From assembly GCF_016902345.1 (NCBI RefSeq), contig NZ_JACJLR010000030.1, forward strand, positions 1 through 41,573: a DNA stretch of 41,573 nucleotides. The letters run 5' to 3'. The stretch comes from Mediterraneibacter glycyrrhizinilyticus. Lineage in GTDB: Bacteria > Bacillota > Clostridia > Lachnospirales > Lachnospiraceae. Under the pieces are notes generated by a model. It did no database searches, was not told where the DNA came from, and saw only the letters and a program-made list of their open reading frames with translations. The first letter of the stretch is position 1, and every line of letters begins with the position of its first letter. Shown here piece by piece: positions 1 through 7,853 of this stretch. Made by a program: the position numbers and the translations under genes.

Positions 1-624
1 TGTCAATGCCCTCGGCGGGCTACTTCCATTTCTACGAAAACGAAATGAAAGCAGATGGATTAAAAACAGGTCTGTGTCAATGCCCTCGGCGGGCTACTTC
101 CATTTCTACGAATTTAACTGGGAGAGAACTGATGAAACTGAAGAGATGTGTCAATGCCCTCGGCGGGCTACTTCCATTTCTACAGAAGATGGTAAGTCTG
201 TACAGATCAACCATAGTTTGGTGTCAATGCCCTCGGCGGGCTACTTCCATTTCTACGAGTTTGATGTATTAAGCATCCCGAAGGAGGAGATGGTGTGTCA
301 ATGCCCTCGGCGGGCTACTTCCATTTCTACACATCGTAGACATTACAGAGGATGAGGCAGAGAAGTAGTGTCAATGCCCTCGGCGGGCTACTTCCATTTC
401 TACGGATGGGACGAAACTCCGTTAGATATGCATAACGAGAGTGTCAATGCCCTCGGCGGGCTACTTCCATTTCTACAAAGAAAAAGAACTCGGCTACGTT
501 GGCAGAGGATGAGGGTGTCAATGCCCTCGGCGGGCTACTTCCATTTCTACTATGGAACGGGAAAAGCATAGAAGCCGGAAGATTCTGTGTGTCAATGCCC
601 TCGGCGGGCTACTTCCATTTCTAC
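1..624 (-). CRISPR. Type III CRISPR array, 9 repeats and 8 spacers, cut by the left edge
   Basis: Repeats of 36 bp begin at 74, 148, 221, 295, 368, 441, 515 and 589. A ninth copy at 1-35 lacks only its first base because the window starts there, so the array may continue leftward. All copies are identical. Spacers are 37 or 38 bp. Transcription is assigned to the minus strand. In that sense the repeat contains a short hairpin, GCCC-GCCGA-GGGC, and the 8 nt after its base are ATTGACAC. That matches the 8-nt 5' handle left by Cas6 and resembles the common ATTGAAAC handle. The AT-rich leader (625-953) and the cas genes lie on the right, so the newest spacer should be 551-588. Plus-strand frames through the repeats give spurious ORFs. 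Confidence 0.98.
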
Positions 625-953
625 AGTACTCTCTGACCCCCCCCGCATAAACACTGGATTTCCAGCCCCATTTTTGCAGGTATTTGTCTGAATATTCTGA
701 AATTAAGTGTTTTTCCCTTATTTTTTGGCATGTTCACAATTTGTTCATATTTAAGTGTCCTCTACTCTTCTTCTGACACTGTAAATATTATACTTTATCT
801 TCCAATTTGATAAAAGAGTTTTTGCTAATTTTTCTTAAGGATTTCTCTACCAGACAGGTACTGCAGGATTACATATAAATAGTATTCCTGCAATGTCGCT
901 GGTATTAATTTACTTTTCCGTTAAAATACAGTGATTTTCCGGTTCGTTCTCTT
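625..953 (-). promoter_or_regulatory. CRISPR leader, AT-rich, no gene
   Basis: This 329-bp stretch lies between cas6 and the first repeat and holds no plausible gene. It is AT-rich with T/A tracts, apart from a run of eight C at 637-644 (G on the transcribed strand), 13 bp before the first repeat. A possible minus-strand promoter has a -10 TATAAT at 787-792 and a weak TTTTAT -35 17 bp upstream of it. That start would leave roughly 150 nt of leader RNA. The leader role follows from position and composition; the promoter is only a candidate. Confidence 0.7.
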
Positions 954-1889
954 TCAGCACATTGAGCTTAAATAATATTTGCCAAATCCAAAACTTGTGT
1001 TTTTCCCAATGTGAGTAATCTCTCCGGCTATCAGATAATCAACACACTCTTCAGGCACATCTCGTAGTTCAATCTTTCCTGATATTCCCCGGAGTTCTGT
1101 CCGTGCATCGTTAGTGCTGGAATAACGTTTCATACTTTCTCTCTTTACGGACTGGGCTTTGATCACAGGATATTGAGTAAATTCCGGCAGTTCTGCTTCT
1201 CTCCCAATAAAATAGTTCAACATCTGAATTCTACGAGCAGCTCCCTGAAGAAGCGCCTCAGGATAAAACTGAACCATATACTTTTTTTGATATCTCATAC
1301 TCAATGGCGTAGTAAAAACCAACGTATATCTGCCTTCGCTGAATCCCAGTTCTTTTTTTCTTTTCAGAATGTAGTTATTCAGCATGCAAATCTTATATTT
1401 TCTCATATCCACTTTATTTCCGGTTACAATCTTCTCCCCATCTGTATTACGTACCTCCGCAATCTGGAATCGAGACTTATTCTTTCCAATGCCAATCATG
1501 CCAAGCTGGCAGAAAGCCTGAAGATAGAGATTAAAATATACAATGCTTTGTCCAAACAGAATCAGATGAAACACCAGCCTGCTTCCTTTTTCAAAAAACT
1601 CTGAACGGTCGCTACACTCGATCAAATACCCGACACTTTCTTTCCCTGTCACATAATCCGGCTTCTTTTCCATATAAGTATATAATGTGTGGTTCACAGG
1701 ACAGGCTTTCATGAACATACACGCATCACATTCTCTGTCTCGGACACAATTCTGTCTGAGAAGCATTTCGCCCATACCGCCCCGGAGGGCTGACGTTTTT
1801 GTAATCGGAAGTACTGTATCCTCAAGCATTTCTGCATAAAACCTTAACTTGATATATGGAATGTTAAATGTGATATTTTTTCCATCCAT
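954..1889 (-). CDS. cas6: CRISPR pre-crRNA endoribonuclease Cas6
   Basis: A RAMP-fold endoribonuclease that would cut the repeat transcript at the base of its hairpin, leaving the ATTGACAC handle. The 311-aa length suits Cas6. The C-terminus carries the diagnostic glycine-rich loop, GEITHIGKNTSFGFGKYY (residues 289-306). Residues 48-63 hold four cysteines (C48, C54, C57, C63), a cluster seen in many Firmicute Cas6 proteins and possibly metal-binding. ATG at 1889 follows GGGGAGGAAATGAAAC. It is the last cas gene before the leader and is separated from the effector genes by 115 bp that may hold its own promoter. H293 is a possible catalytic or RNA-contacting residue, but this is inference. Confidence 0.93.
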   Translation of the reverse strand: MDGKNITFNIPYIKLRFYAEMLEDTVLPITKTSALRGGMGEMLLRQNCVRDRECDACMFMKACPVNHTLYTYMEKKPDYVTGKESVGYLIECSDRSEFFEKGSRLVFHLILFGQSIVYFNLYLQAFCQLGMIGIGKNKSRFQIAEVRNTDGEKIVTGNKVDMRKYKICMLNNYILKRKKELGFSEGRYTLVFTTPLSMRYQKKYMVQFYPEALLQGAARRIQMLNYFIGREAELPEFTQYPVIKAQSVKRESMKRYSSTNDARTELRGISGKIELRDVPEECVDYLIAGEITHIGKNTSFGFGKYYLSSMC

Positions 1890-1926
1890 GTTTCATTTCC
1901 TCCCCTGCATTTATCAATACTTATTC

Positions 1927-1954
1927 ACCATACCAGAAAACCTACGGAATGCAA
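1927..1954 (-). promoter_or_regulatory. Candidate cas6 promoter
   Basis: On the minus strand TTGCAT (1949-1954) is followed after 16 bp by TATGGT (1927-1932), in the 115-bp gap upstream of cas6. The -10 matches consensus at only four of six positions, so this is tentative. If real, cas6 and perhaps the array can be transcribed apart from the effector genes. Confidence 0.3.
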
Positions 1955-2004
1955 AACAAAACCTCTGCCATTTGTCCTGCATACCGTGGTCTTCCCGGAT
2001 TTTG

Positions 2005-4029
2005 TTAACCTCTGTGAGCCGGTAACGAAATATCCTTGTCCTTTGTTAATTTAGGAAGTGATGCCTTATATTTCATCTGGCTTCTTCGCACAATTCTCCC
2101 GCCTTTATTTGCAACGGACCATTTGAATCCTTCTGTCAGTGCCTCGCCTTTCTGAACCGCGTGTAACTGCGCCTGTGTAACAGGATACGTAACTGTAAAG
2201 CCATCGGCAGCATGGAAATCCGCAATTCTTAACAGCAGATCCACATTATTCTTCTCGAAATGGAACTTCTCACATGACTCTCTTTCAGAATCAAATACCG
2301 GCACTTTTTCCAAAAAATAATCTTCATACTTTTGACTGCTGTATATAATTGATTTTCTATCTTCATCCAGATCAATCATTCGTATATCGCAGCCTGTCAC
2401 ATTCATAGTAATACTCCCCAGCCCCAGAGGTTTTCCAGAGCCGAGTTTATATCCCCATTTTCCTTCGCTGCTTATATTCAATATCATAAGCAGCTGATCC
2501 AACTGAGTTCTGCTTATCCTGTCAAAGTAAATATCTTCTGTAAAAGTAATGTTCGATTTTACCGGTCGGACAGTTTTATTTCGTTCAGTAACCTTCGTTT
2601 GTGGAAAGAAAACTTTATCGTCTTCGCCTACCCTTGAATGCCAGTAAAACTTTCTCCCAGCAATGTTCACTTCATCACCGCAAAGTTCCAGCTTTAATTC
2701 TCCATTTCTATCGTAAACCACCTTATAATCATAAGTCCAAAACTCTGCATCTTGCGGTCTTATTAAATAAAACTCTGTGGACGATACTTTGGGCTGGGAT
2801 AATTCCTGCAGCGTAACAGGATCCATATAACAGGATGAGTAATCTCCTTCCATCTTCATCGTACATTTAGCGTCTCCAAAACGGATAGACGAAGCTTTCA
2901 TCCCTTTTTTCGCTGTCATTCCGAAAAGACTGCACGCCGGACACAGATCGGACGGATCAGAACAAGGCCTGAGGTTTCCATGCTTTCCCAGTATTTTCCC
3001 GATCGTATTCTGATAAGCTTCCTTCGTAATACACGCTGGAGACAGATAATAGTAATAACGCCCTGCGCCCCCTACTTTCGAAGCATATACCGGGAAATAT
3101 CCTTCTTTTCCTGCTTTAAACGCCTTCCATGCTTCTGCATATTCCTGATACCCTTTATGTCCTTTTTTCATATGCTTATTTACACGTTCATCCATATAAG
3201 AAGATAAAACATGATCCAAAGAATCCAACGCCTCCTTAGGCAAGCTTACAGGCACAGTCTTCGCATTCCCTCTGCCGCCGGTAACCGTCTGCGGAGAAAT
3301 CACTATATAATTGCTCTTTTCGGTTTTTAATCCAGAAGGCCCCGGCTCCCCCTTAATAAGAAAACCAGCTTTCAGTTTATCTTTTTTATGTTTACTAATC
3401 TCAGCCACTTTAAACTGCGGTATTGTTTTTGTTCTTCCGCCTTTCAACTTAATGGTTACCAAGACTTTTTCATAGGAAAAGAACACTTTTTGACCATCTT
3501 TCAGTTTTCCTAACTCGTGTGCTTTATCGAAACTAAGCTTATATGAACGCACTTCTTCATCTGTCATCAAATAATATCTGTCGTTACTCTCCTTTCGGAT
3601 TAATGCCGGTTTATAGTAATCATTCGTCCTCTTAAAAAGCAGCGCATCCTCATTGACTGCGCTAAAACAGGAGTCTGTCAGGGCTTCATACACGCTTCGG
3701 ACCATTCCTCTGATCTCACTTCCCGGTATGACCGGTTTTGCCGCATTTCTCTCACTCAACGGCATCCCTTCCTTTGCTTCGCTGTATGTAAAGAAATCAT
3801 AGCTTTTATGCTCTTCTGGCGCATCCGGTACCTTAAATGCCTTTTCCGTGCCTGAGTGAGGTATGAACAACGGGGTTTTTGTCTTGATTTCAACAGTGAT
3901 CTTTCCGGTCAGATATTCCTTTTTATCTTCATATTCCTCGTAAGACACCTTCTTGTCAGGTCCGGGATAAAAAGTATACGGATTGACAAAACGATCCGTG
4001 CTGAGCTTCTTTTTTATCTGTCCTGTCAT
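2005..4029 (-). CDS. Type III RAMP protein, Cas7 with large insertion (TIGR03986-like)
   Basis: A backbone RAMP subunit of the type III effector. The core motifs are far apart: PGSEIRGMVRS near residues 102-112 and the glycine-rich loop WGYKLGSGKPLGLGS at 525-539. Between them is a long insertion of about 400 residues with a cysteine group (C356, and CPAC at 363-366) that may bind zinc. The length of 674 aa is far above that of a plain Cas7. The pattern fits the TIGR03986 RAMP family and the Cas7-insertion subunit of type III-Dv complexes. The start at 4029 is preferred over 4038 because AGGAGG then stands 10 bp upstream; at 4038 it would nearly touch the start codon. The gene begins right after the csx19 stop, so it is the last effector gene of the operon. 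Confidence 0.85.
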   Translation of the reverse strand: MTGQIKKKLSTDRFVNPYTFYPGPDKKVSYEEYEDKKEYLTGKITVEIKTKTPLFIPHSGTEKAFKVPDAPEEHKSYDFFTYSEAKEGMPLSERNAAKPVIPGSEIRGMVRSVYEALTDSCFSAVNEDALLFKRTNDYYKPALIRKESNDRYYLMTDEEVRSYKLSFDKAHELGKLKDGQKVFFSYEKVLVTIKLKGGRTKTIPQFKVAEISKHKKDKLKAGFLIKGEPGPSGLKTEKSNYIVISPQTVTGGRGNAKTVPVSLPKEALDSLDHVLSSYMDERVNKHMKKGHKGYQEYAEAWKAFKAGKEGYFPVYASKVGGAGRYYYYLSPACITKEAYQNTIGKILGKHGNLRPCSDPSDLCPACSLFGMTAKKGMKASSIRFGDAKCTMKMEGDYSSCYMDPVTLQELSQPKVSSTEFYLIRPQDAEFWTYDYKVVYDRNGELKLELCGDEVNIAGRKFYWHSRVGEDDKVFFPQTKVTERNKTVRPVKSNITFTEDIYFDRISRTQLDQLLMILNISSEGKWGYKLGSGKPLGLGSITMNVTGCDIRMIDLDEDRKSIIYSSQKYEDYFLEKVPVFDSERESCEKFHFEKNNVDLLLRIADFHAADGFTVTYPVTQAQLHAVQKGEALTEGFKWSVANKGGRIVRRSQMKYKASLPKLTKDKDISLPAHRG

Positions 4030-4031
4030 TT

Positions 4032-4439
4032 TCAACATTCCTCCTCTGGTACAGGTGACAACCTATAGTTTGTGATTTCTAACATGCCGTCCTGCGTATA
4101 TTCAATATAGTTTACCACACGGATTTTTCTGAGCACATCTGCATACCGTTTTTCAACGCACATATCCTCCACATATATTTCTTCCGACTGGTCGTTCTTA
4201 CTGACCACAAATTCATCATATTCTCCATCCTGCTTCTGAAAGAAGCGGTATTCCTCCTGGTCATTGAAAAGATGCAGTTCAAACAACGAATCGCCCTCTC
4301 TGTCCAGATGTTCTTTCCATCCCCGGGCTTCTATCTCTTCACCTGTTTTTTCATAAGGTTCAAACACAATTCCCATTCGGAAGTATGCCAGTACATATCC
4401 ACTGTCGGGAATCTTATCATAATTTATCTGATAGCCCAT
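4032..4439 (-). CDS. csx19: Small CRISPR-associated protein, Csx19-like (TIGR03984-like)
   Basis: A 135-aa acidic protein without membrane segments or catalytic motifs that I can see. Its size, its context and the type III-D neighbours suggest Csx19, a non-RAMP subunit of type III-D complexes. The assignment rests mostly on position between the double Cas7 gene and the Cas7-insertion gene, the same place csx19 holds in III-Dv loci. ATG at 4439 overlaps the stop of the upstream gene as TGATG, and its own stop lies 2 bp before the next start, so its translation is coupled on both sides. Sequence similarity alone would be weak evidence. Confidence 0.65.
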   Translation of the reverse strand: MGYQINYDKIPDSGYVLAYFRMGIVFEPYEKTGEEIEARGWKEHLDREGDSLFELHLFNDQEEYRFFQKQDGEYDEFVVSKNDQSEEIYVEDMCVEKRYADVLRKIRVVNYIEYTQDGMLEITNYRLSPVPEEEC

Positions 4440-5725
4440 CAGCCCTGTCTCCTTTCGATAATAAATTCTGCAAGAGCATGCATATATTCCTGTTCCTCCG
4501 TCCTACTCACATTTTTCTCTTCTCCGCCGCTCTCAAAAATTCCTCTTCCAACCGCAGTCTGTCCTCCAACGGGGAGGTATCCCTTCTCAATATCTTTTGC
4601 GATCAAAAGCAGCAGACCGCAGAGTGCTTTCCAATCAGGGCAGGTCTTTTTTACCCGCAGCTCAAGTTCCAAATCCCCCTCAAAATATGACCTTTCTCTG
4701 TAAAGGCTTCCCTCTGCCATCCCCCCGGAAAAACGGTCGATCTTGTTACGGACCATCTCAAGCTCCGTTCCGCCTCTGATCAGACTCTCCCTGATATATA
4801 CTTGAGACTGTTTTGCTGTGCGCTCTTTTTCATCCACATATCCGAACCATTCACGCAGGATATTTGTGACATTCCCGACTCCAAAATCTGACAATATTTC
4901 TCCCGCTCTGGATCGTATCGCGCCATTCCAGCTGCTTCCCGGAACAACAGCACTGACATTTCTGTCTGGCCCGTTCACTGTCAGAGTCTCATAATCTGCC
5001 GCTCCCGGTCTGGCAGAATAGCGCCGTATACTGATGCCGCCGCTCAGCCGAAGGGGGAATACTATACTGGCGAACAACGCCTGATTTCTTTCCTTATCTA
5101 CTGTAACAGAGGTAAACCCGTCTGTATTTCCCGGCATGTACTCCAGCCATGATTCCACATTATCTTTAGAAAATGCCTTTTCCCATACTTCTATGACAGA
5201 CAGCCGGCCAAACCCTCTGGTCTTCCTTGCTCCCAGCCTGATATCGCCTGCATTGACCGCGCCGAGAATACGAAGGACCTGATCTTTCCACTCTATTTCT
5301 CTGCTGTCTTTATCTTTCTCTCTGATATTCAGTTCCAGCTCCAGCGTTCCGGTTGTTCCGATCTTTACGATCTCCATATCAAATTTACTTCCATCCACGG
5401 CTCGCTTGTTTTCCAGTTTGACTCCATCTCTCTCGTCTATCATATCTCCATTCGCCTCGAATCTGAGATCGGAGATCAGGAGCGGACTCATCCTGCTGTC
5501 ATCACCGGATCCTCCTCCCAGAAGGTCAGTATCCTCTCCGCACTCATCCAGATAGTGCTTAAAGGCTCCTGCCGCAGAACTTCCAGGAACGAATGGATGT
5601 CCATCAAAGTCTTTAATGACATCAATATCCGTTGCAGCGTCCGCACCGCCAGATACACACAGCGGTTCTTCTATACGAAACTTCACATGCCAGACGAACT
5701 TTTCGATAATTGGATTACTGCTCAT
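4439..5725 (-). CDS. Tandem Cas7 RAMP protein (Cas7-2x type)
   Basis: Two RAMP domains in one 428-aa chain. Domain 1 (about 10-180) has D33 in TDIDVIKD, at the place of the Csm3 catalytic aspartate, then VPGSS (46-50) and the glycine loop RLGARKTRGFGR (163-174). Domain 2 (about 218-398) has D244 as a possible second catalytic aspartate, VPGSS (261-265), NKIDRFSGG (327-335) and PVGGQTAVGRG (385-395). In type III complexes these aspartates cut target RNA at regular intervals. ATG at 5725 overlaps the end of the csx10-like gene by 11 bp, with GGAGGG 10 bp upstream. Two domains in one gene match the Cas7-2x subunit of III-Dv rather than ordinary Csm3. Confidence 0.85.
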   Translation of the reverse strand: MSSNPIIEKFVWHVKFRIEEPLCVSGGADAATDIDVIKDFDGHPFVPGSSAAGAFKHYLDECGEDTDLLGGGSGDDSRMSPLLISDLRFEANGDMIDERDGVKLENKRAVDGSKFDMEIVKIGTTGTLELELNIREKDKDSREIEWKDQVLRILGAVNAGDIRLGARKTRGFGRLSVIEVWEKAFSKDNVESWLEYMPGNTDGFTSVTVDKERNQALFASIVFPLRLSGGISIRRYSARPGAADYETLTVNGPDRNVSAVVPGSSWNGAIRSRAGEILSDFGVGNVTNILREWFGYVDEKERTAKQSQVYIRESLIRGGTELEMVRNKIDRFSGGMAEGSLYRERSYFEGDLELELRVKKTCPDWKALCGLLLLIAKDIEKGYLPVGGQTAVGRGIFESGGEEKNVSRTEEQEYMHALAEFIIERRQG

Positions 5726-7853
5726 TCTTTTCTTTCCCTCCTTTACGCTGATGCCTGATCTTATATTTTAATTGTGTCAATAGCGTACTAAAGTACCACA
5801 TATAAACTTCATCTTCATCTATTTCAACCGGAAGATCAGACGGAAACATTTCCACAATTTCTTCCTTTGAGAAAGCATATATCTTTTTTGCTGTTTCGAG
5901 TTTTTCCTGTTTTGTATCCACACCCTTATCATATCTGTCCTTCACAGCTCTTTTAAACTCTGAATACTTGCTTTGTTCTTTCAGGATCATCAGCATCTGA
6001 TTCACTACAGTATTTGCATTTGGTCTTTCCTTGATAGACTTCCAGATGCATTCGGCTTGCTTCACAGCATATGCCCGCACAATCTCTTTTGCGTATCTTG
6101 TCCCAAGCCTCTTCAGCATATCTGAGGTTTCTTTACTTTCATTTACAGCTTTCGTTTTTTCCTCTTTCGCCTTTGTGATCCCGAATTTATACTGCTCTGG
6201 TACCTTCTCTGCGCATATTTCTCCATACCCTTCCATATTTCTCTCGCCAATCCATATTCTGTTTATTTTATCCAGACAGATTGGAACTGGGCTTCTCATT
6301 ATGAATGTTGTCCCTTTATCAAAAACAGGTACGGAAGGTTTCCTTGCATTCCAGGTCACATTGTATCCGCCGATTTCGGTAAACTTTAAAAATCTTTTTT
6401 CTATTATCAGATCAGGCAGATCCAGTTTTTTCTTCAACTGTTCTAAAATCATCTTTTCATCCGGTGAAACCATCCCGTTTTTTCTGCGGAGAATTGCAGG
6501 AGAGTTTAAACGGAGCAGGAATCTGTTTACTTTCTCTTTCCCTTCTTCCACTTCATCATCCACAGACAATCCCACCACATGGATTGACACCTCACCGTAC
6601 TCTGCGGATCTGTTATATCCGATCCTGTAATTGTTCCTCTTCTTAAATAACTCACAGATCTTTCGGATCTGATCACTGCTTCCAAGAATATATCCTGCAA
6701 ATGTCTGCCCCGCGCTGATGCTTTCAATCTGATACATCTGGTTGTCCGAATCACTGGAGACTACATGACCGATCGATTTGTCAGCCGGTCTGGAATGATG
6801 GTAGCGTATCTCCATATCGACCTTTTTCTCCTCCGCCTGCTGCCCGTTATAGCAGATAAACTTGTCCCCAAGAGGCGACAGTTTTTCTATCTCATCGTCT
6901 TTGAGCTCTCCCATATCAACAGCTTTGCATCTTCCCTGGCATGGATCGTCCTTTACCACAAACAGCGACGCATCCGCCGGCTCAAACCTCTTCTCGCCAT
7001 CTGAAATGTATGCGTTCGGACAGATCAGCGACTGGTCTTTTGTAAGCTCAGCAAATTTTTCATTCCCTTTGTCTTCCGTTCTATAAGCTTCGGCAATCAT
7101 TCCAAGTATCTTTGCACCTTCAATATACGGACAGCACACGGTCTGACCTCCTGCGGCGCTTTTACACAGAACGGCAGAATGCAGATACAGCCTATAATCC
7201 AGCCGGGAATAGCTGATGCCGTCCTGGCACTCGGCTGTAATAAACTCCGGTTTTCTATCCTTAAAAAGTTCTGGCATATCTGTCTCAAAACTCACTTTCA
7301 CACTTCCCATCCCTCTGGTACGGTTGAGCCCCATATGTCTGACTGCTTTACAGATTTTCACCATTTGCCCGGTATATTCGCGCTTTTTCTCTTCAGCACA
7401 GCGAAATTCAACCGGTGCGAAAAATACAAGGCCCTTTTTAATAACCCGGATTGACCGAAGTGTATTGCGGTCCGCAGTCCCTCCTTGATCGACCGCCGTC
7501 TGTGTCCGTATATAGGTAAATGCTTCCAGGACCCTGCTTGGATGTACAACCATTGGATCATTTCTCACACTCAGTTCAAAGATATACTGATCATACTGTT
7601 CCGGCTTTGCATCCGAGATATGGATTGAAGAATTTCCGTCACGCCTGGAACCAAAAATTCCTTCTACATCGATCATATATCCCCAGTCGCGCAGTTCTTC
7701 AGCCGCTTCTCTTATACACCCCTTCAGTCTTTTTCCTCCAATGACCGGTATGCCGTTTGCATCACGGAAAATATCTATATCTACTGCACTGTTATAGACC
7801 TCTCCGGAAGAAAAGCATGTATCGCTGAGCAGCTCTACTCTGATATAATTCAT
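5715..7853 (-). CDS. csx10: Cas7-Cas5(Csx10)-Cas11-like fusion protein
   Basis: The 712-aa protein begins like Csx10 (RVELLSDTCFSSGE) and appears to have three parts. Residues 1-190 form a Cas7-like domain: D25 and D27 in SAVDIDIFRD, GGKRLKG (39-45) and the loop LNRTRGMGSV (176-185). Residues about 215-550 form a Cas5/Csx10-like part with YRIGYNRSAEYGEV (409-422) and WIGERNMEGYGEI (534-546). Residues about 560-700 are charged and predicted helical without RAMP motifs, as expected of a Cas11 small subunit. This order matches the Cas7-Cas5-Cas11 subunit of type III-Dv. No separate small-subunit gene exists in the locus, which supports the third part. ATG at 7853 overlaps the cas10 stop as ATGA. 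Confidence 0.82.
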   Translation of the reverse strand: MNYIRVELLSDTCFSSGEVYNSAVDIDIFRDANGIPVIGGKRLKGCIREAAEELRDWGYMIDVEGIFGSRRDGNSSIHISDAKPEQYDQYIFELSVRNDPMVVHPSRVLEAFTYIRTQTAVDQGGTADRNTLRSIRVIKKGLVFFAPVEFRCAEEKKREYTGQMVKICKAVRHMGLNRTRGMGSVKVSFETDMPELFKDRKPEFITAECQDGISYSRLDYRLYLHSAVLCKSAAGGQTVCCPYIEGAKILGMIAEAYRTEDKGNEKFAELTKDQSLICPNAYISDGEKRFEPADASLFVVKDDPCQGRCKAVDMGELKDDEIEKLSPLGDKFICYNGQQAEEKKVDMEIRYHHSRPADKSIGHVVSSDSDNQMYQIESISAGQTFAGYILGSSDQIRKICELFKKRNNYRIGYNRSAEYGEVSIHVVGLSVDDEVEEGKEKVNRFLLRLNSPAILRRKNGMVSPDEKMILEQLKKKLDLPDLIIEKRFLKFTEIGGYNVTWNARKPSVPVFDKGTTFIMRSPVPICLDKINRIWIGERNMEGYGEICAEKVPEQYKFGITKAKEEKTKAVNESKETSDMLKRLGTRYAKEIVRAYAVKQAECIWKSIKERPNANTVVNQMLMILKEQSKYSEFKRAVKDRYDKGVDTKQEKLETAKKIYAFSKEEIVEMFPSDLPVEIDEDEVYMWYFSTLLTQLKYKIRHQRKGGKEKNEQ

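Noticed and set aside
6..571. Plus-strand ORFs of 67-93 codons through the CRISPR array
   Set aside because: They only translate the 36-bp repeat (SMPSAGYFHFY) and spacers in successive frames; no gene is needed to explain them.
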